Of a DNA stretch of 64,000 nt, positions 41,315-49,990 are shown one piece after another (position 1 is the first letter of the stretch; each line of letters opens with the position of its first letter). The position numbers and the translations under genes are program-made. Below the pieces are notes generated by a model. It was not told the origin of the DNA and did no database searches. It saw nothing but the letters and a program-made list of their open reading frames with translations. This DNA comes from Clostridiales bacterium (GTDB taxonomy: Bacteria; Bacillota; Clostridia; UBA1381): positions 16,004 to 80,003 of the forward strand of contig JAQXZB010000007.1 of NCBI GenBank assembly GCA_029226975.1, written 5' to 3'.

Positions 41315-43338
41315 TTATTCAAAATCCCCAAATGGGCAAATTTATTCAAAAACTCCTGTTCCTCCGCTTCGGTTATATCCCGCGTCTTTTCATAGATATA
41401 CACGCTTATCGAGCCGTCCCAGCCCACCCGGAAAACCTCGTCACGCTTTACATAGGCGTTTGCAATATCCTCGCCATTTAAAAAGGTTTCGGCGGGAATG
41501 GTTACCACCGTCTGGTTTTCGGGGGAAAGATGCGTTTGTATGGGGTCGGCGACAATCACATAATCCGCATTTAAGATTTCATAGGGAATATCGTCCCTGC
41601 CGTCCACCTGGGGAAGCCAGGGCAGATACTCGTCACGATCGGAGCTTGAGCTTCGGCTCAAATTTAGGGACGCTTCGGCGTTAAAGAGTACCTCCCGGTT
41701 AAAGGTCAGCGATGAGGCTATTACCGCCGCCTTTTTGCCCTTATCTCCCACATTTTCGTCAAGCCAGCCCGTCAGAGCAAGAATTTGATCCACGTCCCCA
41801 CGCTTTTGCGGCATACAGGATATGCATGGCTCAAGGGTTATTATATCTGTTCCCACCTTGCTGTTGTCGGCGGTTACGGCGCAAACCACCGGTGCGGCGC
41901 TTACTGCGGCGGCAAGAGCGCACAGCGCGACGGTTTTTTTATTGTTTATCACATAGGCAAAGCCCTCGCATACAAGGCAGAAAAACGCGGGCATATACAG
42001 CATTAAATGCTGTTCGCCATGACTTTGAATTTTTACAAACACCAAAAAGCACACCCCCAAAAGCAGCAGCATGAACACGCCCGTACGCCGCCGTTTTTTG
42101 CTTATGAGCATAATCGCCAAGGGTATTAGGGCGGCAAGCATGGGGATTACTCCCATATAATGGATAAAGGTGAACAAATCCGTTTTAAGTCCCAAATCGT
42201 ATGCCGAATACATTCCCGAATAATTCGCCATGAGCCTTACCGTCACATAGGGCTGGAACAAAAACAGCAGTCCGAAGGCAAGTGCAAAAAGAAGCCACAC
42301 AAGCGGCGAAATGCGGCGGCGGTATACAAAGGAGTCTATGGCATATGCGATGATATAGGCAATGGCAAAGAACACAAGCCATCGGCGAAGTATCATTGCC
42401 GCGGCAAGAACAAGCCCAATTATTATGGCTCTTTCGGGGCTTATATCGTCCCTTTTTGAATACCACAGCCACAGTGCAAGACACGCCGCCAAAACCGCGC
42501 CCGCGTCTATATAGCCCTGTGTGCTTACAAAGAACATAAACGGAAACGCCGCAATCGTCAAAACCGCGGCAGCCGCCGGACGGCGGCATATGCGCCTTGA
42601 TACGGCGTACACAAACAAGTAAATCGGGTAAAGATACAGGTTTGTCACGCCCAAAATATACACCATACGGCTCTCGCCGAACAAATACGCCAAAAACGCC
42701 GCGGGCAGAGCGATTATATAATTATAATCCTCCGTAAATACCGAGGAATACGCTGTCCTCAAAACCTCAACAGGTCCGCTTTCTTTTAGCATATCTGCAA
42801 GGTTTCCGGCGCTTATCCAAAAGCCCGCATTGTCCCAGTAGCAAATCATGCGGTTGTTTTTGCAAAACAGCACCACAAGAATGTTCATCACCACAAGGAT
42901 TGATATTGCGGTAATTATATCGTACCGGGTTATATGGTATTTCCTTATAAAAGTATATGAAAAGACATGAATAAAATGCAGAATAAAGCTTGCAAGCAGT
43001 ATGCCCGCGCCCAAGGATGCCGCAAGGGCGGACAGTCCCGAAATGCTCATATCCGTCTGAAAATCCAAAAGGGCATAACGTCCCCTAAAGCAAAGCCCCC
43101 ACATGAGCAGGGCAAGCACCGCCGCCCATGGCTTATCGCCGAAGGCGTGAAGCTTCAAATGCTCATGAGCCTTCTTATAGAACAAAAATCCCGCCGCTCC
43201 CCCGGCGGCAAAAAAAGCCCATGCCGCAAATACCGGCAGCGAAACCGAGAATATCTGCAAAAATGCGCCGATAATTCGTATTCCCAAAAAATATCCGCAA
43301 AATGCGCCCGCGGCGGCATAAATCAATCGTTTAGCCAT
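41311..43338 (-). CDS. Polytopic membrane protein, GT39/ArnT-like glycosyltransferase
   Basis: 675 residues with about 12-13 transmembrane segments and a C-terminal extracytoplasmic part (about 530-660). The first large loop after the early helices contains CYWDNAGFW, an acidic/aromatic motif similar to the lipid-sugar site of GT-C transferases. Lipid-linked sugar transfer to a surface glycan is a reasonable guess; the acceptor is unknown. It lies between dihydrofolate reductase (14 nt) and the NusG-II gene (overlap), so is probably co-transcribed. Confidence 0.68.
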   Translation of the reverse strand: MAKRLIYAAAGAFCGYFLGIRIIGAFLQIFSVSLPVFAAWAFFAAGGAAGFLFYKKAHEHLKLHAFGDKPWAAVLALLMWGLCFRGRYALLDFQTDMSISGLSALAASLGAGILLASFILHFIHVFSYTFIRKYHITRYDIITAISILVVMNILVVLFCKNNRMICYWDNAGFWISAGNLADMLKESGPVEVLRTAYSSVFTEDYNYIIALPAAFLAYLFGESRMVYILGVTNLYLYPIYLFVYAVSRRICRRPAAAAVLTIAAFPFMFFVSTQGYIDAGAVLAACLALWLWYSKRDDISPERAIIIGLVLAAAMILRRWLVFFAIAYIIAYAIDSFVYRRRISPLVWLLFALAFGLLFLFQPYVTVRLMANYSGMYSAYDLGLKTDLFTFIHYMGVIPMLAALIPLAIMLISKKRRRTGVFMLLLLGVCFLVFVKIQSHGEQHLMLYMPAFFCLVCEGFAYVINNKKTVALCALAAAVSAAPVVCAVTADNSKVGTDIITLEPCISCMPQKRGDVDQILALTGWLDENVGDKGKKAAVIASSLTFNREVLFNAEASLNLSRSSSSDRDEYLPWLPQVDGRDDIPYEILNADYVIVADPIQTHLSPENQTVVTIPAETFLNGEDIANAYVKRDEVFRVGWDGSISVYIYEKTRDITEAEEQEFLNKFAHLGILNK

Positions 43339-43352
43339 AAATTTCTCCTTAA

Positions 43353-43844
43353 TTATGATTTTCTTACATAGGTAACAAACCGATACGTTAAAGACCCGTC
43401 CTCATAATCCGGCGAGGTCTGTTCCATGTGCCAGTCACTGTCAGAATGCAGGCAGTGCAAAAAGGTGTCCGCTTCCGGCTCGGCATCCACAAGGGTGATA
43501 TACGCCGCATTGCAATAGGGCAAAAGCATGGCATATATCTCGCCGCCGCCTATTACAAATATTTCCCCGTCATCGTAATTTTTAAGCACCGATAACAGCT
43601 CCTCTTTATCATGCACCGCCACTGCGCCCTCGCGCTCAAAGTCCTTATCTCTTGTAAGAACGATGTTTACTCTGTTTTTTAAGGGTTTGCCGCCGGGGAA
43701 TGAGTCGAGAGTTTTTCTGCCCATTACCACAACATGACCCGTCGTTAATTCCCTAAAATGCTTCATATCCTGCTTTATGTGAAACAGAAGCTCGTTATCC
43801 TTGCCCAAGCCCCAGTTCCTGCTTACCGCCGCAATTAAATTCAT
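43353..43844 (-). CDS. folA: Dihydrofolate reductase
   Basis: NADPH-dependent reduction of dihydrofolate to tetrahydrofolate. 163 residues with MNLIAAVSRNWGLGKDNELLF, the active-site Asp in IKQDMKHF, GRKTLDSFPGG and the cofactor loop FVIGGGEIYAMLLP. The ATG at 43844 follows AGGAGG by 6 nt; a longer upstream frame to 43958 runs through repeat copy B and is rejected. Confidence 0.95.
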   Translation of the reverse strand: MNLIAAVSRNWGLGKDNELLFHIKQDMKHFRELTTGHVVVMGRKTLDSFPGGKPLKNRVNIVLTRDKDFEREGAVAVHDKEELLSVLKNYDDGEIFVIGGGEIYAMLLPYCNAAYITLVDAEPEADTFLHCLHSDSDWHMEQTSPDYEDGSLTYRFVTYVRKS

Positions 43845-43884
43845 GGTATTCCTCCTATTCCGCCGCCATACGTCGGCACAAATC

Positions 43885-43994
43885 ATAACGTGGAAAAGAA
43901 GCCAGCAGATTGCCACTTTGCAGCGAGTGGTGCTGTATGAGTATACCGCCCCGAGCAAAAAGTGGTGAGATGCGCAGCTTATTTTTCACGTTAT
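43885..43994. repeat. Intergenic structured repeat, copy B (upstream of folA)
   Basis: Second copy of the element at 33919-34039. Core 43912-43965: CCACTTT / AAAGTGG arms, CAGC-loop-GCTG, GTATACCGCC. Perfect 8-bp flanking arms ATAACGTG (43885-43892) and CACGTTAT (43987-43994). As in copy A, it lies directly after the stop codon of one minus-strand gene and about 40 nt before the next start. Confidence 0.65.
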
Positions 43995-43999
43995 TCCTA

Positions 44000-45664
44000 T
44001 TATTCATAGCTTATGGGCACTTCCGACTGTCCGCTATATATCGGGAAGTCAAAGGTCAGCGCCGCGTTGGGACACGCCTGTGCAAGGGGGCTTATGCTCC
44101 TTGCCTGCTTTATTGCCCATGCCACATCCGTTGCATACTGATGTGTGCCGGGGCTTTTGGGGTTCCAGCGCATTTTATACAATGTATTTTGTCCGTTATT
44201 TATATAATTTTTGCTTATCCACTCCGCTCCTCCGTAGATTGCCGCATCAATGCTCGTCCAGCCCTTTTCATAGGCATATTTTGCGCCGGCATTTTCCGGG
44301 TCTTGATCCACCGCGCCTATGCCGAACAGGTTATAAACCGTAGTCGAATTGTATTCTGTGCCGGAAGCAAGCTTTGATTTTCCGTTTCCGCTCTCTAAGG
44401 CGGCATGTACGCACAGATAAATCTCGCTTATTCCGTTTGCCAGGGCGGCGTTTTTAAACACCTCGCCTTTGCCTGCCAAAACGCCCTTGCCGGTAAGATA
44501 AGTATTTAGCATATCCGCGCTCACTCCGTTTGACACGCTCAAATCCAGGAATTGGTATTTGCCGTATCCCTTGGTATAATTTTGCGGATTTAGATACTTC
44601 TCCACATCCGCGCTTGATGCCGGGGACGCGTTTGTGTCAAAGGTCACAGGCTCTGCCTTCATCTGGGCGGAAACCGCCGCGGACAGGGTATCGGTGTAAT
44701 GTGCATAGAACACCGGCATCGACAGCTTGGCTATGCGCTCCTCCACCGGCTCGGAAATTATGTTATAGGAAAAGGGACTGCCGTCGTTTGGAACACAGCT
44801 TATTGTAAAATAATCCTCCGCTCCGTTTTTTGAACGGCAGGTTATAACCGCCATGCCCTCGCCCGCACCATGCATGGTTCCGTCCGCGTCCACCGAAACC
44901 ACCGCCGGGTCGGAGGAGGTGTATTCAAGAGCCTTCTCCCTTGCGTTTTGGGGATAGATATGGGCGCTTAGCTTATATGCCGTACCTGTTTGTATTGCGT
45001 CCGGGGCATTGGTTAAAAACACGCCCCTTACCGGCACGTCATAGACGCTTACCCGCACTATGCAAAATGCCTTAAAACCGCCGTCTGCCGTTTCGGCAAC
45101 TATGTTTGCCGTTCCCACTCCGCAGGGGGTAACCGTTCCGTTTTCGTCAACCACCGCAATATCCGTATTCTCGCTTTTCCATTTAACCCGCTTATCGGTT
45201 GCGTCCGCGGGCGAGATAATCGGCTCGATTTTTGCACTTATGGGTCTGTCGGCGTAAAAGAGCATATCCGTCCTTGACAGGGAAAGCCCCGTAACGCCCC
45301 GTATAACCGATACGGTTATCTCCCGCTTTACGCTACCGCAGGAAATTGTGATTGTCACATCTCCCGGCACGTTTTTTGAATACATAACTCCGTTTTTGTC
45401 CACCGAAACAATATCCGGGTTTGAGGAGGTATATTCAAGCTCTTTATCGGTTGTATTTACAGGCATTGCCGCAGCGTTTAAGGGCATACTTACCCCGTCG
45501 CTGTCTAAATGAAATTTCGGCTCCGGATTCTCCACATTTATTTTTTCGCACTCCACCGCATCAAAAAACGAGGTGACGTGCTTTATGTACTTCTCTTCCT
45601 CGGCGTGAGCCGCCGCCGCGAAAAGCAGCATACACAGCAGGGTATATAAAAATATCCGCTTCAC
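44000..45664 (-). CDS. Secreted glucosaminidase with three Ig-like (Big_2) domains
   Basis: Peptidoglycan hydrolase of the mannosyl-glycoprotein endo-beta-N-acetylglucosaminidase (GH73/LytD) type. 554 residues: signal peptide (1-21), three Big_2 repeats (about 45-300) with LEYTSSNPDIVSVDKNG-like units, then the catalytic domain (about 310-545). That domain contains YLCVHAALESGNGKS, in which the Glu is the likely catalytic acid, followed by TTVYNLFGIGA. The start is a GTG at 45664 with a weak site upstream. It has its own promoter. A role in wall turnover or cell separation is likely. Confidence 0.88.
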   Translation of the reverse strand: MKRIFLYTLLCMLLFAAAAHAEEEKYIKHVTSFFDAVECEKINVENPEPKFHLDSDGVSMPLNAAAMPVNTTDKELEYTSSNPDIVSVDKNGVMYSKNVPGDVTITISCGSVKREITVSVIRGVTGLSLSRTDMLFYADRPISAKIEPIISPADATDKRVKWKSENTDIAVVDENGTVTPCGVGTANIVAETADGGFKAFCIVRVSVYDVPVRGVFLTNAPDAIQTGTAYKLSAHIYPQNAREKALEYTSSDPAVVSVDADGTMHGAGEGMAVITCRSKNGAEDYFTISCVPNDGSPFSYNIISEPVEERIAKLSMPVFYAHYTDTLSAAVSAQMKAEPVTFDTNASPASSADVEKYLNPQNYTKGYGKYQFLDLSVSNGVSADMLNTYLTGKGVLAGKGEVFKNAALANGISEIYLCVHAALESGNGKSKLASGTEYNSTTVYNLFGIGAVDQDPENAGAKYAYEKGWTSIDAAIYGGAEWISKNYINNGQNTLYKMRWNPKSPGTHQYATDVAWAIKQARSISPLAQACPNAALTFDFPIYSGQSEVPISYE

Positions 45665-45697
45665 AAAAACACACTCTTTTCATTGATAATTTATACT

Positions 45698-45726
45698 ATT
45701 ATATATCAATTTTTTTCGTTTTTCAA
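45698..45726 (-). promoter_or_regulatory. Promoter of the glucosaminidase gene
   Basis: Minus-strand TTGAAA (45721-45726), 17-bp spacer, TATAAT (45698-45703). The surrounding 247-nt divergent gap to purC is A+T-rich; apart from the two promoters nothing else was recognised. Confidence 0.75.
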
Positions 45727-45829
45727 TGTTTTTTGTCAAAAAAATAAATATTTATGGCGCAAAAACACAATGGATTTGGGGGGTGGGCTGTTTATTGTGA
45801 CCAATTTGTAATTTTTTTCGGCTTCGCTA

Positions 45830-45858
45830 TTGCATTTTTGCGTATTTTATAATATAAT
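45830..45858 (+). promoter_or_regulatory. Promoter of purC-purB-purA
   Basis: TTGCAT (45830-45835), 17-bp spacer, TATAAT (45853-45858). The leader holds a palindrome GGTTTAAACC and a CCTGT/ACAGG pair before the ribosome binding site AGGAAAGGA; it is too short for a purine riboswitch. Confidence 0.75.
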
Positions 45859-45911
45859 ATAACCTGTATGAAAAGGTTTAAACCAAACCAACAGGAAAGG
45901 AACGATTTATA

Positions 45912-46619
45912 ATGGAAAAAAGAGAAATGCTTTATGAAGGCAAGGCAAAAAAGGTTTACAAAACGGACGATGAAAATCTGTATATTGTAGATTACAAGGA
46001 TGACGCTACGGCTTTTAACGGCAAAAAGAAGGGTCAGATTGTCGGCAAGGGAGTTATAAACAATAAAATGTCAAACTTCCTTATGCAGATTATGGAGAAG
46101 CACGGCATACCCACTCATTTTGTAGAGGAGCTGTCCGACAGGGAAACCGTTGTTAAGAAGGTTACCATCGTTCCTCTTGAGGTTATTATAAGAAATATCG
46201 CCGCAGGCTCGTTTTCAAAGCGCTTCGGCGTTGAAGAGGGCAAGGCGCTTTTAAACCCCACCCTTGAATACTGCTTAAAGGATGACGCCTTAGACGATCC
46301 CATGATTAACGATTACCAGATTACCGCCATAGGCGCGGCAACGGCAGAGGATCTTAAAACAATATCGGAGCTTACCTTTAAGGTAAACGATGTGCTGAAG
46401 GCTTATTTTAAGGAAAAGAACATTGATTTGGTTGATTTTAAGATTGAGTTCGGCAAAACTCCCGACGGAGAGATTATCTTAGCGGACGAAATTTCGCCCG
46501 ACACCTGCCGTCTGTGGGACAGCGAAACTCACGAGAAGCTTGACAAGGACCGTTTCCGCCGGGATTTGGGAAATGTTGAGGAAGCATACAACGAGGTTTC
46601 AAGACGCCTCGGACTTTAA
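45912..46619 (+). CDS. purC: Phosphoribosylaminoimidazole-succinocarboxamide synthase
   Basis: ATP-dependent ligation of aspartate to CAIR to give SAICAR in de novo purine synthesis. 235 residues; begins [16 protein letters not shown] and has the family signatures [17 protein letters not shown] and [14 protein letters not shown]. Start supported by AGGAAAGGAACG. First gene of the plus-strand pur operon. Confidence 0.97.
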   Translation: MEKREMLYEGKAKKVYKTDDENLYIVDYKDDATAFNGKKKGQIVGKGVINNKMSNFLMQIMEKHGIPTHFVEELSDRETVVKKVTIVPLEVIIRNIAAGSFSKRFGVEEGKALLNPTLEYCLKDDALDDPMINDYQITAIGAATAEDLKTISELTFKVNDVLKAYFKEKNIDLVDFKIEFGKTPDGEIILADEISPDTCRLWDSETHEKLDKDRFRRDLGNVEEAYNEVSRRLGL

Positions 46620-46637
46620 AGAAAGGATTTAAAAATC

Positions 46638-48068
46638 ATGACCGACACATACGAAAGTCCCCTAAATTCGCGGTATGCGTCAAAGGAGATGCAGTACATC
46701 TTTTCGCCGGACAAGAAGTTTTCCACCTGGAGAAAGCTGTGGATAGCCCTTGCCCAAGCGGAAAAGGAGCTGGGTCTTGACATAAGCGACGAGCAGATTG
46801 CCGAGATGAAGGAGCATATATATGACATTAACTATGATGTCGCAAAGGAAAGAGAAAAGGAAGTGCGCCATGACGTTATGGCTCATGTTTATGCCTACGG
46901 CGTTCAATGCCCCAAGGCAAAGGGCATAATACATTTGGGTGCGACAAGCTGTTATGTGGGCGACAACACCGACATAATCATAATGACCGAAGCTTTGGAG
47001 CTTGTAAAAAAGAAGCTGGTAAGCTTAATCGGCGAGCTTTCCAAGTTTGCCGAAGCCAACAAGGATTTGCCCACACTGGCGTTCACGCATTTTCAGCCGG
47101 CACAGCCCACAACCGTTGGCAAGAGAGCCACGCTTTGGCTTGAGGACTTGCTGATGGATTTGGAGGACGTGGAGCATCAGCTTTCAAAGGCGAAGCTTTT
47201 GGGCTGCAAGGGTACCACCGGCACTCAGGCAAGCTTTATGGAGCTTTTCGAGGGCGACCACGAAAAATGCCGGGAGCTTGACAGAAAGATTGCCGAGAAG
47301 ATGGGCTTTGACAAAACCTTCCCGGTAAGCGGACAGACCTACCCCAGAAAGCTTGATTCACAGATTTTAAACGTATTAAGTCTTATTGCACAAAGCGCAT
47401 ACAAGTTCTCAAACGATATACGGCTTTTGCAGCATTTAAAGCAGATTGAGGAGCCTTTTGAAAAGTCGCAGATAGGCTCATCGGCAATGGCATACAAGCG
47501 AAACCCCATGAGAAGCGAGAGAATAGGCTCTTTGGCAAGATATGTTATAGTTGACGCTCTAAACCCCGCCATAACCGCGGCAACACAGTGGTTTGAAAGA
47601 ACCCTTGACGACAGCGCCAACAAGAGGATTTCCGTTCCGGAGGCGTTTTTAGCGGTTGACGCGATTTTGAGCCTGTATATAAACGTTGTGGACGGGCTTG
47701 TGGTTTATGACAAGGTAATTTATCAGCAGTTTATGAGAGAAATTCCCTTCATGGCCACCGAGAACATTATGATGGACGCGGTTAAAAAGGGCGGCGACAG
47801 ACAGGAGCTGCACGAGAGAATAAGAGTTCATTCCATGGAAGCGGGCAAGACCGTAAAGCTCGAGGGCAAGGACAATAACTTAGCGGAGCTTATCGCCGCA
47901 GACCCGGCATTTGGACTTACGCTTGAGGAAATAAACGCGGTTATGAAGCCAGAAAATTTTGTAGGCCGCGCGCCCTCGCAGGTGGAGGACTTCCTTGAGG
48001 ATTATGTGCGTCCGGTGCTTGAGAAGAACAAGGAGCTTCTGGGCGTAGAGGTTGAGATAAATGTTTAA
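46638..48068 (+). CDS. purB: Adenylosuccinate lyase
   Basis: Removes fumarate from SAICAR and from adenylosuccinate. 476 residues; the fumarase/aspartase signature is IGSSAMAYKRNPMRSE with the flexible loop serine, and the histidine region is LGATSCYVGDN...TLAFTHFQPAQPTT. GAAAGGA lies before the ATG. It is 18 nt after purC and 17 nt before purA. Confidence 0.97.
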   Translation: MTDTYESPLNSRYASKEMQYIFSPDKKFSTWRKLWIALAQAEKELGLDISDEQIAEMKEHIYDINYDVAKEREKEVRHDVMAHVYAYGVQCPKAKGIIHLGATSCYVGDNTDIIIMTEALELVKKKLVSLIGELSKFAEANKDLPTLAFTHFQPAQPTTVGKRATLWLEDLLMDLEDVEHQLSKAKLLGCKGTTGTQASFMELFEGDHEKCRELDRKIAEKMGFDKTFPVSGQTYPRKLDSQILNVLSLIAQSAYKFSNDIRLLQHLKQIEEPFEKSQIGSSAMAYKRNPMRSERIGSLARYVIVDALNPAITAATQWFERTLDDSANKRISVPEAFLAVDAILSLYINVVDGLVVYDKVIYQQFMREIPFMATENIMMDAVKKGGDRQELHERIRVHSMEAGKTVKLEGKDNNLAELIAADPAFGLTLEEINAVMKPENFVGRAPSQVEDFLEDYVRPVLEKNKELLGVEVEINV

Positions 48069-48085
48069 CAGAAAGGAATAAATAA

Positions 48086-49360
48086 ATGGTTAGAGCAGTA
48101 GTAGGAGCCAACTGGGGCGACGAGGGCAAGGGCAAGATTACCGATATGCTCGCCGCGGACTCGGATATAGTTATCCGCTTTCAGGGCGGTGCCAACGCGG
48201 GACACACAATCGTAAACGATTACGGCAAGTTTGCGCTGCACATTCTCCCCTCCGGCTCGTTTAACTCAAACGTTACCAACATGATAGGCAACGGCGTTGC
48301 GCTGGATATTGTGCAGCTTGTAAAGGAGATTGACGAGGTAGTAAAAAAGGGCGTTCCCAAGCCAAACATTGTGGTTTCCGAAAGAGCACAGGTGCTTATG
48401 CCCTATCACAAGCTTTTTGACAAATACGAGGAGGAGCGGCTCTCGGACAGGCAGTTCGGCTCGACAAAATCGGGAATTGCGCCCTTTTTCTCGGACAAGT
48501 TCTCAAAGATCGGCTTTCAGGTATGGGAGCTGTTCGAGGAGGACAGATTAAAGGAAAAGATAAAGAATGTGCTTGAGGTTAAAAACCTGATGCTTGAGCA
48601 TATTTATCACAAGCCGCTTTTGGACGCGGATGAGCTTTATTCCACCTGCAAGGAATACGCGCAGATGGTAAAGCCCTATGTCATCGACTCGGTTTCCTTT
48701 ATTCATGACGCGATAAAAAGCGGCAAGAACATACTTCTTGAGGGACAGTTGGGTTCTTTGAAGGACCCGGATTTCGGAATTTACCCCATGACCACCTCGT
48801 CCTCGACCCTTGCGGGTTACGGAGCAGTGGGCGCGGGTATACCGCCCTATGAGATAAAGGACATAATCGTTGTGGTAAAGGCATATTCCTCGGCAGTGGG
48901 CGCAGGCGCGTTCGTATCGGAGATATTCGGCGACGAAGCGGACGAATTAAGGCGCAGAGGCGGCGACGGCGGCGAATACGGCGCAACAACCGGCAGACCC
49001 AGGCGCATGGGCTGGTTTGACTGCGTAGCGTCACGCTACGGTTGTAAGGTACAGGGTGCAACCCGCGTTGCGTTTACCGTACTTGATGTGTTGGGTTATC
49101 TTGACGAAATACCGGTATGCGTAGGCTACGAGATAGACGGAAAGGTAACAAGGGATTTCCCGACCACCGGGGCGCTTGAGAGAGCGAAGCCGGTTTTGAA
49201 GGTTTTGCCCGGCTGGAAGCAGGACATAAGAGGTATAAAGACCTACGAGGAGCTTCCCGAAAGCTGCAGAAAGTATATAGAATTTGTGGAAAAGGAGCTT
49301 GAAGTTCCCATCAAGATAGTTTCAAACGGTCCGGGACGAAAGGATATAATTTTCAGATAA
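48086..49360 (+). CDS. purA: Adenylosuccinate synthase
   Basis: GTP-dependent formation of adenylosuccinate from IMP and aspartate. 424 residues; the N-terminal P-loop-like WGDEGKGK, NAGHT, and the C-terminal TTGRPRRMGWFD are diagnostic. The order purC-purB-purA puts both purB substrates' enzymes next to it. A strong terminator follows. Confidence 0.97.
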   Translation: MVRAVVGANWGDEGKGKITDMLAADSDIVIRFQGGANAGHTIVNDYGKFALHILPSGSFNSNVTNMIGNGVALDIVQLVKEIDEVVKKGVPKPNIVVSERAQVLMPYHKLFDKYEEERLSDRQFGSTKSGIAPFFSDKFSKIGFQVWELFEEDRLKEKIKNVLEVKNLMLEHIYHKPLLDADELYSTCKEYAQMVKPYVIDSVSFIHDAIKSGKNILLEGQLGSLKDPDFGIYPMTTSSSTLAGYGAVGAGIPPYEIKDIIVVVKAYSSAVGAGAFVSEIFGDEADELRRRGGDGGEYGATTGRPRRMGWFDCVASRYGCKVQGATRVAFTVLDVLGYLDEIPVCVGYEIDGKVTRDFPTTGALERAKPVLKVLPGWKQDIRGIKTYEELPESCRKYIEFVEKELEVPIKIVSNGPGRKDIIFR

Positions 49361-49368
49361 GGCAAACG

Positions 49369-49405
49369 CGCCGCAAAGCACAAATGGCTTTGCGGCGTGT
49401 TTTTT
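49369..49405 (+). terminator. Terminator of the pur operon
   Basis: CGCCGCAAAGC / GCTTTGCGGCG, 11-bp perfect stem with a 7-nt loop, followed by TGTTTTTT. Confidence 0.93.
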
Positions 49406-49430
49406 GTCAAAAATATAGATTTTCATCTTC

Positions 49431-49459
49431 TTGACAAAATACGACATTTATTGTATAAT
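49431..49459 (+). promoter_or_regulatory. Promoter of the small toxin mRNA
   Basis: TTGACA (49431-49436), 17-bp spacer, TATAAT (49454-49459). Transcription should start near 49466, just before the 5' arm of the long inverted repeat. Confidence 0.88.
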
Positions 49460-49472
49460 GATATACGGAAAG

Positions 49473-49683
49473 CAAGGAACAGCTCAGCGGTTGTTTTCGA
49501 CACCCGATAAAGGGGGTGTTGTTGTATGAATTTATTGGATTTGATTTTAACGGCAATAATTCTTATGTTGTTAATCGAACTGATAAAATGGATAAAAAAA
49601 TAACCGCTTACGCTGACCCATAAGCGGTTAAGGGTAGAATTGTTTCTACAAATGACTGCGAAAACAGCCTAAGCTGTTCCTTG
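49473..49683. repeat. Long-range inverted repeat bracketing the toxin transcript
   Basis: CAAGGAACAGCT (49473-49484) is perfectly complementary to AGCTGTTCCTTG (49672-49683). Next to it TGTTTTCG (49492-49499) pairs with CGAAAACA (49659-49666). The two ends of the toxin mRNA can thus fold back on each other, a known feature of type I toxin mRNAs that keeps the full-length message untranslated. Confidence 0.8.
49526..49603 (+). CDS. Small hydrophobic toxin-like peptide, 25 residues (type I TA candidate)
   Basis: ATG 49526 to TAA 49603 encodes MNLLDLILTA, then IILMLLIELIKWIKK: one hydrophobic helix with a lysine-rich tail, the layout of membrane-acting type I toxins. AAAGGGGGTG stands about 8 nt upstream. 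It has its own consensus promoter, a 60-nt leader and 5'-3' complementarity in the mRNA. A convergent antisense RNA overlaps its stop codon and 3' region. It does not obviously belong to the Fst, TxpA, BsrG or Ldr families by eye. It was found by direct reading because it is too short for normal gene calling. A small regulatory membrane peptide is the alternative. Confidence 0.75.
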   Translation: MNLLDLILTAIILMLLIELIKWIKK

Positions 49684-49685
49684 TG
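49594..49685 (-). ncRNA. Antisense RNA (putative antitoxin) convergent with the toxin gene
   Basis: A minus-strand promoter at 49691-49719 would start an RNA near 49685 of about 90 nt. It ends at the stem AACCGCTTA / TAAGCGGTT (49602-49629) followed by seven T. It is complementary to the last bases of the toxin frame and to the 3' arm of the long inverted repeat, as in 3'-overlapping systems such as txpA/RatA. It also contains its own hairpin AACAGCCTAAGCTGTT. Confidence 0.72.
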
Positions 49686-49690
49686 AGTAC

Positions 49691-49719
49691 ATTTTATCAC
49701 AAAAATCATTATTTGTCAA
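49691..49719 (-). promoter_or_regulatory. Promoter of the antisense RNA
   Basis: Minus-strand TTGACA (49714-49719), 17-bp spacer, TAAAAT (49691-49696). Confidence 0.82.
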
Positions 49720-49755
49720 TCTAAAATATAAATTTTCTTACCGAAAGGGATTGTT

Positions 49756-49968
49756 ATGATTTACAGCAAGGATATAGAACAGGTATGCGCGCTGTGCGCT
49801 TTCGGCGAGCCGCATGGCGAGGAGGAGATTATCTGCCGGCGCAAAAAGCCCTCCGTGCATAAAATAAACGATGTGTGCAGACACTATAAATACGATATTT
49901 TCAAACGCCCGGTACATCGGCGAAAGGCATTTTCCACAAAGCTTAAGCCCGAAGATTTTGAACTCTAA
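49756..49968 (+). CDS. Small conserved cysteine-containing protein, 70 residues
   Basis: Contains four spaced cysteines: CALC near residues 11-14, IICR at about 26-28 and VCRHYKYD at about 41. A basic C-terminus KRPVHRRKAF follows. The pattern suggests a small metal-binding fold. Similar 65-75-residue proteins are common in Clostridia, without known function. GAAAGGGA lies before the ATG. The 3' end of the gene forms one arm of the following terminator. Confidence 0.72.
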   Translation: MIYSKDIEQVCALCAFGEPHGEEEIICRRKKPSVHKINDVCRHYKYDIFKRPVHRRKAFSTKLKPEDFEL

Positions 49969-49990
49969 TCAAAAGCTTCGGGCTTTTTTT
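49945..49990. terminator. Bidirectional terminator between the 70-residue protein and DUF1189 genes
   Basis: AAGCCCGAAG (49945-49954) pairs with CTTCGGGCTT (49976-49985), followed by T residues on the plus strand; it serves both converging genes. Confidence 0.85.

Noticed and set aside
43845..43958. N-terminal extension of dihydrofolate reductase
   Set aside because: The extra frame runs through the structured repeat copy B; AGGAGG and a normal N-terminus place the start at 43844.
45665..45911. Purine or PRPP riboswitch upstream of purC
   Set aside because: The transcribed leader is only about 45 nt and lacks the conserved loop sequences.
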